Both the position numbers and the translations under genes were made by a program. A stretch of DNA of 64,000 bases, taken from the NCBI GenBank assembly GCA_947846985.1, contig CANTUZ010000012.1, forward strand, positions 24,638,135-24,702,134. Reading direction: 5' to 3'. The notes under the pieces are model-generated. The model did no database searches. It had not been told where the DNA came from and was given only the letters and a program-made list of their open reading frames with translations. This DNA is from Fratercula arctica. Lineage: Eukaryota; Chordata; Aves; Charadriiformes; Alcidae. Each line of letters opens with the position of its first letter. The first letter of the stretch is position 1. This document shows, piece by piece, positions 15,600 through 35,448 of this stretch.

Positions 15600-16510
15600 T
15601 AAGATACAGAGTCACTATTTTTGATTTTTCCCACGAGCTGGAGCACATGTGAAAACCCTAACAAAGCTGAAATACAATAAAAAGCGCAGGGTGGTAAAAA
15701 TTATGCAAATGATTTCCCCGTTTTTATCCATCTGTGGCCACGTGCCAGTATAAAATACGGGATCAGCCGGAGCAACTTCTGCTGGGGCTGCAGACGCACG
15801 TATGCATAATGGATCCCTGACATCTTCTTCTCCCCCATTTTCGTCCCCGCGAGGCCGCCCCTGCCCAGCCCTGTATGAATGAACAGAAGCGCCTTTCATC
15901 CCCCACTTGCCTGGCGCTTCAAAAGGAACTACGAAAATAGCAGCAACAAAAATCCAGCCGCCTGCCAAAAGGCCCGCACACGTCCCATTCTCACAGGCAT
16001 GCGAAAGGTTGGAGAGCTCAGCAAAATTTTTATGTACGGGAGCAGGCCCAAGGAAAACTCACACGCCATAACCAATTGTGGACAGAGGATCATCTATCAG
16101 CAGACAAATGCAGGAACTCCAGAATGTCTCTCCTCAAATGAAATAATATATCTTTGAAAGCCAATGCCCGTTTTAGGCCTGAGGCCCATATATCAAGCCT
16201 GAGAGGCTTGTGGATACGCTCCAGGGCCATTAACCTTCCACCTGTTTCCCCTTGTCCTTCAGGATGAGACCCTGCCCTTGATTTTACTCCCTTCCCCTGT
16301 TCATCTTCCGACAGAGTGTAAATGTAAAGCAGAGGGCCTGCGAAATAATTCAAAGGCAATGGACCAGGGACATGGTTACAAATCTCTGCCACTGGCACTG
16401 TGACTTATGCAGGCAGTTTGTCACACATGAGCCAGGTGACCTCTGTGACATAACAGAGAAAAATATCGCCCGAGATCAAAAGATGAGATTCAGAGCACTC
16501 TAACTAACTC
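15600..16510. promoter_or_regulatory. Candidate enhancer with octamer motifs in intron 5
   Basis: A roughly 0.9-kb block of intermediate GC content stands out from AT-rich surroundings. It contains a perfect octamer ATGCAAAT (15703-15710, in TTATGCAAATGATTT), TATGCATAAT (15801-15810), a CACGTG-like CCACGTGCC (about 15738-15746) and several long GC-balanced stretches without simple repeats. It lacks convincing coding potential. Such balanced, repeat-free intronic blocks in developmental genes are often conserved enhancers, but conservation cannot be tested here. Confidence 0.35.
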
Positions 16511-19500
16511 TGGTGTACACAGCCGCGCTACGCGGTGGCCAAGGGTTTCCTCTCCTCTGAATACGGCTCGCTCCACTTGCTAGCGGACAGGCTGGGATCC
16601 TGCCCGGGATCCTGCTAATTTCAGTATCTCTTTTTCTCTTGTCTCTTAAGCAATCTGTCCTGTAACATGAACCTCAAAATTTGCCTCCTCCTGAAGCCTC
16701 TCTTTTTCAAAATAGATAATTAAATTGACAAGGAGAGGCAGGAAAATGCCATTTAGCAGATGAAAATTAACACGTAAAAAGCGGTACCATTGAAAATGGT
16801 GGAATAGTCACTTTTGCAAATGGGTCTGTTTTAATCCAGTAATTTTGGAAACACTAAGTAACACTAAAACTTTGTATGAGCGCATGCTGTCTCTGGTATT
16901 ACAATGAGAACTCTTTGAAGGCCAAAACATTTATTGGGATTCAGCTGTCATGACAGTTAAAATGAGAGTAGCGTTAGTATTAAAAGTGATGTAATGCACC
17001 TAGATAATACGTATCTGTACTGATTCGTATTTTACAAAGAGATATACTACAGAATCAGAAAAAGTCATTTGAGATAAAGCCTAATCAGACTGATTTTTTT
17101 AAAATCTTGAATTCATTTTTCAAGCTGTGTGCTACATAGGAAGTTTCCCAGCTGTTTTGTACATTCAGGACTTCTCTGCTGGGTGCAAACAAAAGAATAA
17201 GGCCTAATGCAGCGTTTCTCTTGCACTCCCTGTAACCTAACGGTATGTCTGGTATGGACATTTAATTTTGTCTATTCATAAATTAAAAAAAACCCACAAC
17301 TGTCACAGTATCCCTGGCACGATGATGAAATGAGAAATACAACTGTAGCTAGATCAGCCTAAATCCCATTCTAATCTTAAATCACTTTGGCACTTGCCAA
17401 CACCTAGTTGATGAAAAACTCAGTTTAACCCATGAATATATATAAAAGTACACATATGCAGACACACAAATTCAGCAAATTGCTTATGAGTGTGATAAAC
17501 ATTATCTCATCAGCTATTTCATGCTGTAGTACCACATGCTACATTTGAAAATTTTGCACAGAGTTCAAGCTCTTGCCCAAAATCATCTGAAGGGGTAGCG
17601 TTCCGCTATGGAAATATATCTAAATTCACTAAATCTAAAAGCATAAGAAAAGTTGAACTATGGATAGGGCTCGATGCTAAATCATGCAGTAGTTATGAAA
17701 AAATGCACAGCTGAAAATCATTTCATCTGTCCCATTGACTAAAGCCTGACGTAGAGCATTAAATGACTAAACACAGTGAATGCAAAATAAATATTACAAA
17801 AAGATTACTGTGAAGTTTTGCCATACGCATTTGTAAAAATAAGACAGTTGTTTGATTTTACAAGTGCTAAAATCCTTTGGTCTTGTTTGGGCCCTGTGAT
17901 TACACACACTTTTTCCTCTTTTTAATATCTCTAAAGAAAGCCTCCCAGAGATACAACAGTCAGCAACTCAGCAACGACAAGCGAGTTTTGTCACTGGTTT
18001 CGGTGAACTCCAATTCAGACCCCAGGTGTCTTCATTTTTGAAAATAATTATAGTGTTACTTTTTCATGTAAAATATAGGTGATATATGCAAGAGTTCTGG
18101 CAGTCACAACTTTAGCTCTGACACTCCTACTGAATATATTAATTTGTATCTAGGCCCGATTTCACTGAGGCTTTCTACATCCTTTTTTTTTTTTAATATA
18201 TTTCATGTATCCCTGAAAAATTAATATTTAATTTGAAGAGCACCTAGCCCAATCCATTGCCTTTTACAGTAAGTATGATCTAGTGAATCTGCTTTTGTAA
18301 CATTCATGAAATTTGGGAATCAAGGATAGACATCATATGCTGCTCTAATAGATGATTTTGCTCATTTGAGTGTTCAATCAGTTTTGAATGCCCAAATGGC
18401 ATATTAGAATTTCCAAGGCATAAAGAAACTATTTTAAATTTTTCTTGTTTGTATAAAAATACTATTATATGAATACAATAAATTGTAATGTTTATAAATA
18501 CACACTCAGATAACATGAAATTATTTGTCCCATTTACCTCTCACCATGTGCTTTTTGTGTAAATAGCTACTGAGCATCAAGTATTCTATAAGATTAAAGG
18601 TTACAGCACCCTGATTCTAAAGATGAGAATTTGGCTCTTGTTGGTTTTAATATAACATAATATTTTGCCTCGAGGAAAAAGCCTTAAATTAATTGGATGA
18701 CATGCTGCACAGATGCTACAAGTCCAGTTTTTGAGTGCTTATGCCTCCCTGATTCAGTCATTTAAAACAAAAGAAAACAAGGAGTATTTAACATTTAAAA
18801 AGAATAATAATAATTTGGGGCATGAATCATTCCTTACATTCTTTTCCAGCTACAGACCATTTCTGTTGGGAAAAGTGCCATATAGTATCGACAATGACAA
18901 CAAATTGTATTGTCCGGTGAACATCTGTTTCCGAGTCCCACACTGATATTGCAGATTGGGTACTTCTGATTTAGTCTTCACAGGCTGTCTGACCACAGAG
19001 GAACTGGAAATTACTGGTACGTTCAAATTTTATTATTGGAACACAGGAAAACTTTATCATCATGCTGGGAAGTTCTGTGTCTTTTGAAATATTGGAAAGA
19101 GGGTTATGTTAGCACAGAAAGCCACACGCGATAGTTCTTATGAAGAATGAGAAAAGTGGCTCCTGTTCATTGTGTCTTTCAGTACTTGTGGGTATGCAAG
19201 TCTGAGATGAGAATCTCAAAATGGAACAGTATTTCTGTTTTCAAGATGCAAGTTTTGATGGCAAGGGGATGTGTGTGTGGTTGTTTATTTTTAATAAAAC
19301 CAGCAGCACTGCAAAATAGGACCAGATTGTCCCAGTCTTTCTCAATACACATTATTGTGTCCCTATATAAAATATCTCTGAAATCTAAAGCAGATTCTAA
19401 AGGACAGAGCAGGCTGAGGTTTAGTATGGGTTTCAGGATCTAGTCCTAGTCTCAAAGAAAGAACCGATCTTTTCTAACTCATATTTATTGCACCAAGTTA

Positions 19501-21600
19501 TTATGGTAGCAACTTATAGAGAAAGGCTGTGTTAACTAGCTAAAACTATTACTGTAAAAAAAACCCCAAAGACAAAACTAAGCCATCTTTTAAAAACATT
19601 CTAATAAACTGAGTTTATTAGAATGATCAATGTCATTTTATCTCACAGTTATGCCACTATTTGTTATTCAGCCTAGAGAAAAAGGTAAAGTTCTGCTTTG
19701 GCAGGGACAGAGAAAAAATTAAAACACATTCTTGATAGGCACCATGTGCTGGTTTGATAAAGCTCCAACTCCTGATCTGTAAATACACCAGCCACTGCTG
19801 GGATAAACTATTGAAAACTATCCTCTTTTACACAGAAAGAGGGAGAGAGAGAAACTCCACTGAAACTCCTATTAACACTAATTAGAGTTGCCAGCATGCA
19901 GGGGAATCAAAGGCAAAACATGCGGAGCTCCCACTGAAGTCAAGAGGAGAAGGTTATGCCTTAAAGGAAAAGCATGCAAATTAAAAATATATGCTGTTCA
20001 ACATTACCAAATGAGCTAGCCATGTAAACACTGACTTTGAGGTGTAACCCTTCCTACTGGGAACACTTTCCCTGAAAGTTCATTCCTAGTCAGGAGAGAT
20101 CATTGTCCTTGACCGTGCTTGCAGAATGAGAACCTATCTTATGAACGATAGGTCCAAAACAAAGTAAAGTAATTGCCATGTGTTTATTTCTACTCAGAGT
20201 TGTTATTATTATTGTTGCTGTTGTTAATACTCTTGTCATTTATTCACTGTATTATAAACAAGGACCATTGTTTTCCAAGTCCTGCATCAAAAAGACCTTT
20301 TTTTGATGCTACTCCTTACAGTGATTTTGGATTTCTCAAAGAGTAGAAAGTCTGGGTAGAATCTTAGCAATATGGCCAATATTCAAAATACTGTTGGGAG
20401 ATTCTAGGTCTCAGCCTCAAATGCTTTCAATGAGTGTAATATGTACTTATATATGTACAAACCCAAGCAGTACTCCAATAGCATTTTTTTGTGAGTAGCT
20501 TGCTTTCTCTCTCTCTTCTCCACATATGTTCATAGGCAGAACGTCAATGACTGTGGAGTGGTTACAGAAGAAGCTGAAACTATTTTATACCATGGTGACC
20601 AGGGTATGAGCTACACATTAGTCTTGGCTTCCACTTGCACCACCACCCAATTTAGTCTCATGTCTTCCAGCAGCCTACTACATCCCTACCATCTCCCACA
20701 ATTCTTGCTAACATCAGGATGTTTATACCCTAAAACTACTGCATAGACAAATGGGATTAGAACCAGAGACTTTGGGCAATTGTCGCTGTTTTTTCTCCCT
20801 ACATGTTTTTGCTGTTACCTGAAGGAAAGTTAATAGTTCGGATTAACCACTTTTGTGGTTTTAGTGTGATTTTTACTGAGCTACAGGAGTTGCAAGATGG
20901 AAAGGAGACTGCTGACCTGTCCAACCCACCCGCTCTGAACCTTTTTCTCAAAGATTTCCACCTTTTCCCAAAAGGGTGCACAAGGGATTGGCGCTGAAAC
21001 AGACTGACTGCTGTTGAAGATCTCTTTTGTACAGGTCAGTGGAGCCCAGAGCCACAAATAACTGTAGTTACTGCCTCCTATGTAGTGACTGTGGTACTAA
21101 CACTATTCCCAAGGAAGAGAAAGGAAGAGGAAATAAATAACAAAAAGGTCATTTAGAAATAACACATAGCAAATGAAACGTAAAAACTTGATACAGGCAG
21201 CTTTACAAAAGAAAACAGGAAACTGGCAGATACTGTGAGTGAAACTAGAAATACGGTATTCAAGATCTTAACTTGCACTTCTTACTTGGAAAAAAATCTC
21301 ATTGGCTTCAGTGAAGTCTTCTTCAGATAAGCAGTACAAGATTTAGACCCGTAAGCACAACCTGACTTACACTGAAAATTACTATATGCAAACCTGACTT
21401 GTTCAGATCTCTATTTAAGAGAGTAAGCAGTTGTAGGAACATATTTATTCCCTTTTACAGGGAATTCTGGCCATGGCATGGAGAGGAGGATGGTTCCCAG
21501 CACTCTGTTATTCTTTTCTCCCCATACCTTGAAGATGGATGAAGTAGATTAGGGGATGACTGGACTGCCCTGTCTCTACCTCCCCTGAAGTGCTGGATTA
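16511..21600 (-). other. NR5A2 intron 5, AT-rich, nothing recognised
   Basis: This stretch holds AT-rich non-coding DNA with short A/T runs and chance reading frames of up to about 100 codons. I recognise no exon, RNA gene or mobile element in it. Confidence 0.7.
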
Positions 21601-21610
21601 GCCCTCAGAC

Positions 21611-21736
21611 TATATAAACAGCTGGTGCGCGAGGGCTGCAGCAAGCTGCTTCTGGAGTGGTGAGGGATTATGACTCAGCACCAGCAGTCACTGTGTTTGC
21701 TCATTATGCAGGACGAATTGCGAGACTGCAGTAAGT
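21611..21736 (+). promoter_or_regulatory. Candidate TATA promoter with short first exon
   Basis: TATATAAA (21611-21618) is followed about 50 bp downstream by an ATG at 21670. That ATG opens 20 codons (M-T-Q-H-Q-Q-S-L-C-L and on) and ends at a strong donor-like CTGCA|GTAAGTATT (GT at 21731). TATA box, spaced ATG and 5' splice site occur in the right order within 126 bp, on the strand opposite NR5A2. No downstream exon was identified, so this may be chance. Confidence 0.25.
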
Positions 21737-22899
21737 ATTCCCCAATAAATACCAAAAGGTATCCAGATGAAACAAACAGACGGTGCTGACTGTAACACCA
21801 GAATAAAGATACAATTCTTCGTCACATCCAGTGTCACTTAGTCAGGGTGATGTTTCCTGTATTCAGCAAACATGCCAGTAAAAGAATTTCCTTGGCATAC
21901 AGACAACATGGAAATGTCCTTTCAAAAATCAGTTAATACCAACAGAACTCATGAGCTAGCTGGAACCATTTCCTATGCTATGGAAAGAACACTTGAATAA
22001 GGTTAACCAAGACATTTCACCCTCCCAACCACCCCCCTCCCCATCTATTTCTGGATGTCTTCTTTTGTTCACCCCTTGCTAATTATAGTGGCCTTGCTTA
22101 GGTGATATTTATAGTCTTAAAAGAGTTGCCTGACTTGTAGAACACTTTATTCATGTATATTTCCTGTGTTTATTGTTGCCTTAACTAATTTTTTAAATTA
22201 AATTTACTTGATCCAAGATTTTATTTAGCAACAAATATCAAAGTAACTTTTCTTTCAACAAATGCAAGAGCTGTATTTAGATGTAGAAAGCATTTTTCTA
22301 TTTCTGAAAACAGATTTTAGTTTCTTTCCCTCTCCAAGTGATGGATATGACAGACAATTCCAAACTTAGACAAAATGTAATTTCTTTTTTCACTGCAATC
22401 TGATTATTTCGTATCTATTTTACTAGTTTATCATACCTTTATTTTGGTCTGTAATGGTTACTTTAATGACTTGGGTGTTTCCACAACACAGTGTTAAATA
22501 TTTGTTTGCCCAGACTGCCCTGATGTTTACCTAACCACCTATAACTGAACTTCTACCAGTTACAGAAGTGGAAAAAAGACATTGAGGATGTCCACATAAA
22601 ATTACCGGCACCTTATTTTATCTCTTTCTTAGTTTTCCTTAATTCCTTCTTAAATCTGCCCTTTGATTTCTTCTGTACTTGCTCTACAAATGTGCCTGCA
22701 GCGAGGCCAACAGAAACAACTTTCAGTCCCTATTTCAAAACACCAAATAAAGAACATTTTAGGGAAAAAATCTGGTACTCGTCTTTCAACTCTACTGAAA
22801 GCAGTTGGATTTGGGGAAATGTTAAAGCAAAGCCTGAGACTAACAGGCGGTTCGCTTTTCAGCAGAAACCCTGTCTCCTTCCCTGGTAGCTGCCATTTG

Positions 22900-23770
22900 C
22901 TCAGACATGCATGGAGTGAAGAAAGGGCGCTGCAGCTCTGCGGAGGACAAACCCAGGCAGCTTTGTCCCATTCAGGGCGCTGGTGCCTGCATCCCTGTTT
23001 TGCACCCAAGCAGTGTTGCCTAGCGGGAGCGGTGAAGGGCAGAGCAGCCCCTTGCAGCCCACTCCTAATGGCGACGTGGGGAAGGGGTTGGCCCCTTCCA
23101 GGGGCGAGGGGGAAGCTAGAGCCCCTCAGCCCCGCTGCTGCCCGGGTCGTGCGTGTCTCGAGGCCAGGGCTGGGTGCTGACCCTGATGCCCTGCCACGCA
23201 GCAGGGTTTGAGTGCCGTGCGGCTGCAGAGACGCGGGCAGCAGAGTGGCTGTCTGGGGAATAGTATCCAGCCCCATGGGGCACCACAGGCTGCCAGTCTG
23301 TACTCCTTTTACACAGTACCTTAGGACAGGGAGAAGTAACATATGAGAGAGGCAGAGCCACGGCCCTTGAGTTAGCTGCTTTTTTAGGGTTTGCTCCCAG
23401 AGTTAATTGCTGATGGCCCGTGCTGAGCACAGCTGCTTTTCCTCACACAAGGCCCTGAGGCACCTACAGGCCCCACCCATCCCCAGCCCACGGCACCATT
23501 TAAGCTCCAGCCAAGGCCCCAGACCTCCCTGGTCTGCCTCACAGGTAAAGCTCCCTCAGTGCCTCTGCATGCCCTTCCCTTGTCCCTTCAATTCAGACCT
23601 TGTCCTTGAGGTTCCTGAGGCCCCATGTGAGGTGGTGGAGTGCGGGAATCCTGCTGGTAGCCCTGGGGCCCGCCCTGGTTTGGGGACAGGGGTGGCAGGC
23701 CTGTGCCCCTCGGCCTGGCTGAGGTGGTGGGGGCTGCAGCGCCTGTCGGTTTCTCTGGCACGTGGAGAGC
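22900..23770. other. GC-rich intronic patch (weak CpG island)
   Basis: A GC-rich stretch with clustered CG dinucleotides around 22930-23230 lies in otherwise AT-rich intron 5. Overlapping frames of up to 230 codons on the minus strand and 182 on the plus strand cross it. Their products are low in recognisable structure and mutually exclusive. It may be an intronic promoter or enhancer. A motif at 23471-23516 (CCCCACCC, then ATTTAAGCTCCAGC) recurs in similar form near 57136-57194, hinting at a shared dispersed repeat. Confidence 0.45.
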
Positions 23771-24599
23771 AAATGTTTCAAATCAATGTGGTAAGAAAGT
23801 GTGCTGTGATTTAGCAACCTTAACTAAAGGCCTAAAGGCTGTCCTAAAGATAGCGGTTACGTTTCAGCTTGCTTTTGGCTGCTCTTTCCAGCCATGCGTG
23901 GGGAAAAATGGGAGGGATTAAACAGCTACTTTATATGTCACTTTACTAGGAGATCTGTACTGCACTCATTTAATAGACTACTAGCTTTTGGACATTGATG
24001 CTTCCTTCACGTCGGCTGTAATGGAGTTCAGACCCAGTGTTTATCATTCATTTGGCTATTTCTTGAACTTCACTCAGGTTTAAACTAATTTTTGAAATAG
24101 GATTTCCTCTTGTACTAAAACTCAACCTTTCTTGAGGTTGCTATTTTTGCATCTTGGCTTACGGAAGGTGGGGGAATAAGCAACTGGGTTTTATCTCCAG
24201 GACATGAAATTATACTTTGCTTCCTTTTATAAGTAGTCTTGTAACTTGAGGCTCTGAAATAGAGCAAACCATGATAGCTTTGATGCATGACAAAAAAAAA
24301 TAATAAAATCTATGGCTAAGTTTTTGGATAGCATAAAATCACATGCTTCCTTGGCAATAGGTGGATTATTTTGGTTTAGAAGTCTGAAAATCTACTTGTT
24401 AATGCATATAGGCCGAAGTTTGGAAGTAGGGAGATACCAGATAGATGTTTAAGTGCAGTCTGCCTCTGGGTTTTACTGTCTCTATTTGCAATTCCATTTT
24501 ATAACAATTTTAAAATTGCAAATGGAAAAGACTTAAGTCTTTTAGTATGTTCCTGTGCCTATATAGCTCTATAGTGCTTCCAACCTGTTCTGAGTGATC

Positions 24600-25372
24600 T
24601 TACAATTTACAGCAGAATTTGAAAGCTCTCAGTTTTAGGCCCATTCTCCAATAATGAGTCTGATAACTGAATGTTGTGGAAACCATATTGTTGGTGCTAC
24701 TACGGGTAGACCACAGTTCCTCACTCTCCAAGGTCTTTGTTTTCTTCAGACATTGTGCTCCTACATGGCTGCCATATGGTTGTATTTGTTGCTTCATCAA
24801 GCTATGAATATTCACATTTCTTAATTGTTCTTCATCGATCACACTTTCCTCTGATTTTCTTGTCATTTGTCAACATTTTTCAGCCCTATTGCTGAGTAGA
24901 TTATATGAGCTATTGACTCCACAGTGCTGTATGTACAAAGATGATCATCGCTTGATTTGGAGCAGCCTACCTCTACATATGAAAGTATAGAAGAACATCC
25001 ATTTATATTATAGGGCTTCAGCATTGCTGATAGGAAGTCTATAAGTGACTTCAGTATGACTAGGATTTCATCCTTGCTGTAGGTGATCCTAAAGGCTACA
25101 GGTTAACAGAATAACATCCTTAAATCTGAATAGCCTTGATAGATGTATAGTGGCAAACTTTCACTGCAACTGGGAACCATCCCATACAACAGAAATATCA
25201 TATAGGTATTGTACACAAGTGCTGGATCTGAATGATACAGATATTGTAGAAAATCTCTGGATATGAATGAAACAAGTTCTCTTCCCATAGTAAGATTTAC
25301 TGCCTGGTTGTAAGAAATTTCATAGTTTGCAGGGGGTAAAAAATGGCACTTTTTTGTGGCAGAAACTTGCAA
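24600..25372 (-). pseudogene. Possible decayed coding sequence, unidentified
   Basis: On the minus strand three open stretches abut: 25372-25103 (89 codons to a TAA), then the same frame 25102-24863 (79 codons to a TGA), then a frame change overlapping that stop, 24866-24600 (88 codons). This gives about 770 bp with one internal stop and one frameshift. The amino-acid mix is balanced, not simple-repeat-like, for example K-D-E-I-L-V-I-L-K-S-L-I-D-F-L. I do not recognise the family. AT-rich DNA can give such runs by chance, so this is a weak call. Confidence 0.25.
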
Positions 25373-27057
25373 AAAATTTAGTTTTTTGCAAGTGAAGATC
25401 TGTCATTCTAACAATAAAACTGTGACTTTCTTAAGCAAACCCAGGAAATATATCTATGATTTTCCAAGGGACTGGAATTGTTTAATTTTTAATGTGCAAA
25501 ATGCTCACCATCATTTGGCAAAGGGATCAAATCCTCATAGCAGAAAATCACAGTTACAATAGTGTTCTGGAAACACAATAGATTATGATAACATAGCTGA
25601 GCATTCACTGTTCAGTTTCTTAACTAGTACAGGAGTCATGCAGTCATTATTAGAATTCACTTTAATATCACTTTGGACTAGCCACAGCATGCAAGAACTA
25701 AAGAGCACTATTTTTTCATATTGCCCTACAGCAATACAATATACGTTTGGTAACGCACCCAAGTAATCTTTCTACTGTCATTGCTGACAATTGTCAAACT
25801 TCAATTGGGAACTTAGACTTTGAAGGAAAAAATTAAACCGTAACATTAAGCTTCTGTTTTGTGTAACAAATGCTTCCAACTCACAGATGAGAATGTGGCT
25901 CTCATCAAGGCTGCAGTGTTTGCCTCAGGCCATCTGGCAGGAGTGGATGTAGCCATGTAATTCCACATGTCCACACTACAACTTGTTGTATCTCTGCTTG
26001 TCACTAGCATTAGGATGGGTTGGACAGTCTTTGGAATTGTTACTTGGTCAAATTTTCTCTCGTAATAAGTAAAAAAACATTGTTATTGCATCATGGCTAT
26101 TTATGGGGAACTGGATAAGTTTGCTACAATAAACTGGTGACTGCAGATCCATTCAAGTCTAGAAGTGGCAGCCTTTCAAAAAACATCAACAAGGGGCACA
26201 GTTCTTAGTCTACGCATGTTGCTTAATATTGGGTATTAGATGGAAAAATGACTGAATTCAGAGTGACTGAACTCAGTCTCCTGCTATCAGAGGTAATAAC
26301 ATCGGATAGCAGAGTGAAACTCAAGTATTCAACTCCGACATGAATGGGCATAGGAGAACATCGTCTTTCTTCTTACCCGTAGAAAAAGCGCCAAAGGCTT
26401 AGCACTGAACAAACTGTTTAGAAAGGCTGCAAAGTGACATGTCTGCATGCTGAAATACAGCATTTAGTCACATCCTCTGTTCAGAGGAGAGCCAGAAGAA
26501 AATAATGAAGTTAACTTCTAAGAGTATTCCCCTAAAAATTTCAGACAGGTGGCAAGTATAATCGCATGCTTCATTAAGCCCTGGTTTCTCTGCCGAGGCT
26601 TCTTTCTATAGCAATTATTTGACTATTTGTGAAACTAATTTAATGATTCTAAAGCAAAGAATTATTTGACTGTGTAAGAGAAATACTTTTCCCTTTCCCC
26701 AACATTTCTTAAATGTTTGAGAAATATTTTTTTTCAGATCCAGATACGCATAAGCCAGACTAAAAATCAACAGATACACATGACAACATCTTAACTAATT
26801 TGATTACTAATATTAAGGGGAGTCCTGGATCTCAGTTTCTGTTAGCTTCCCTGATTGAAAGAACACTGCAGAAGTTTTATTTCACCAGATATGGTAGTTA
26901 CATTTCCTGTCCTGATAAACGCATACTACGAAGTCCAAAAGAACTTCAAGTTATCAAATTGCCTTTGATAACTTAAGTCTAAATAATATATCAACCTTTC
27001 ATCACCCCAAAGAAGAACTTTTAAGGTATTCCACTGCTGATGTTTTTTCTCAACAAC

Positions 27058-27135
27058 AAAAAAAAAAAAAAAAAAACCCAACCAAAAAACTAACCAAAAA
27101 AACAAACCAACAAAAAACCCCACCAAAAAACCTAT
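27058..27135 (+). repeat. A-rich low-complexity tract
   Basis: A run of 19 As (27058-27076) is followed by AACC/AAACC-type units to about 27131. No element was recognised upstream of it, so it may be the poly-A remnant of an unidentified insertion. The Trp/Phe-rich minus-strand frame across it is an artefact. Confidence 0.8.
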
Positions 27136-27817
27136 TTTTTTTTCTGTTCCATGTTAACTCAGTTTAATAATTGTTTTCCTGTACTGTAATTCCTTATTTT
27201 CTATGCATTTCTTGATACTTAATTACATGAAGACTGAAATTAAAGCTGATATATTGAGTATTATGTTTCTATATCTATCTAAATCCATTTCACAGAAAAA
27301 ATTAAGAGACTCCAGAAGTTCTGCTAATCCTATTCACACTAAGTTTGCACTTCTTTAAGAAATAATTTGAAACTCTGCTAATATAGTTGTGCTTATGAGG
27401 AATATGTAATATAAAACCAGTCCCCTGTTAGCTTATTAGCTGCCAGAACATCTGTGTTACCATGTACAGTAGAAGTTCTATAGATAGGATATGTGCTTAA
27501 ACCATTGGTTATTTGAAGGCTGCATTTGCAGCTAATGTAAGCATAGACAAATTTATACTTATAGCAAGAAATCTGTCCCAGAACTGATACTGTCTGACGT
27601 CAATGAATGGCCTAAATTTGCAAACTCAGTGAATAGTTTTAGGATGAGCTTCTTTAACATGAAGTACACCGGCTCTTCCTGCAATCATTCACTAAATGGG
27701 TTTGTGCTCACATAGAACTTTGACCTATGACATCCTCACTAAAATAGCCAAATAAATCAAGGTAATACTTTTTGTGAGGCACAAGTCCTTCAGTGCTTTT
27801 TTTGTAACTATCACCTT

Positions 27818-28084
27818 TTAGTTAATTTTCTGATCCTCAGCCAGGAGAAAGTATCCCGAGGACTGTTCTGCTGTGTAGGTCTTGTTTTCTTCCTGCCTCA
27901 AGCAGAGGCTGCTTTCTTTTATGGGTTCAGGAGTACTTAGCTTTGGACGTAGTTGTTGAATTTTCCCTGATGCAGGCTGATGGGGAAAGACCAGTCCAGT
28001 GGAACTGTCTGCATCCTTTCTTGGGGCCAGGTAACCTTTGGACTCTACAAACTCTTGCAATATTTTCTTTTTAGCTTTGTACAA
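27818..28084 (-). pseudogene. Possible decayed coding fragment, unidentified
   Basis: A minus-strand frame of about 88 codons has no methionine start (it opens after an upstream TAG) and a balanced composition, including K-K-K-I-L-Q-E-F-V-E-S-K-G-Y-L and P-A-S-G-K-I-Q-Q-L-R-P-K-L. Just after its stop, other minus-strand frames stay open in 30-55 codon pieces down to about 27400. It may be part of the same relic as 24600-25372, on the same strand 2.4 kb away. No family was recognised. Confidence 0.25.
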
Positions 28085-35306
<7,222 letters not shown>

Positions 35307-35448
35307 CTTCCAATTTCATTCCAACACTTAGACATTTTTGGAATCGACAGTAAGGGCATCGTTTTCTCTGTGTTTTGTCAATCTGGCAATTCTGATTTTC
35401 TATACATGTGTACCTTTTATTATTCTGGACTGTTCGCTTAAAGAATCC
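35307..35448 (-). CDS. NR5A2: NR5A2 coding exon 4 (second zinc finger)
   Basis: The exon encodes residues 108-154 plus one base. It opens with [10 protein letters not shown] and holds the second C4 zinc finger with ligands C122, C128, C138 and C141. It then runs into [11 protein letters not shown], the end of the core DNA-binding domain. The acceptor is CATACAG|GG and the donor is GAAG|GTAAGA. Its 142-nt length leaves phase 1, matching exon 5. All residues expected for a functional NR5A second finger are present. The exon sits 1.3 kb downstream of exon 3. Confidence 0.97.

Noticed and set aside
22650..23342. 230-codon minus frame and 182-codon plus frame in the GC-rich patch.
   Set aside because: They are mutually overlapping, with no domain, no conserved splice context and composition-driven openness.
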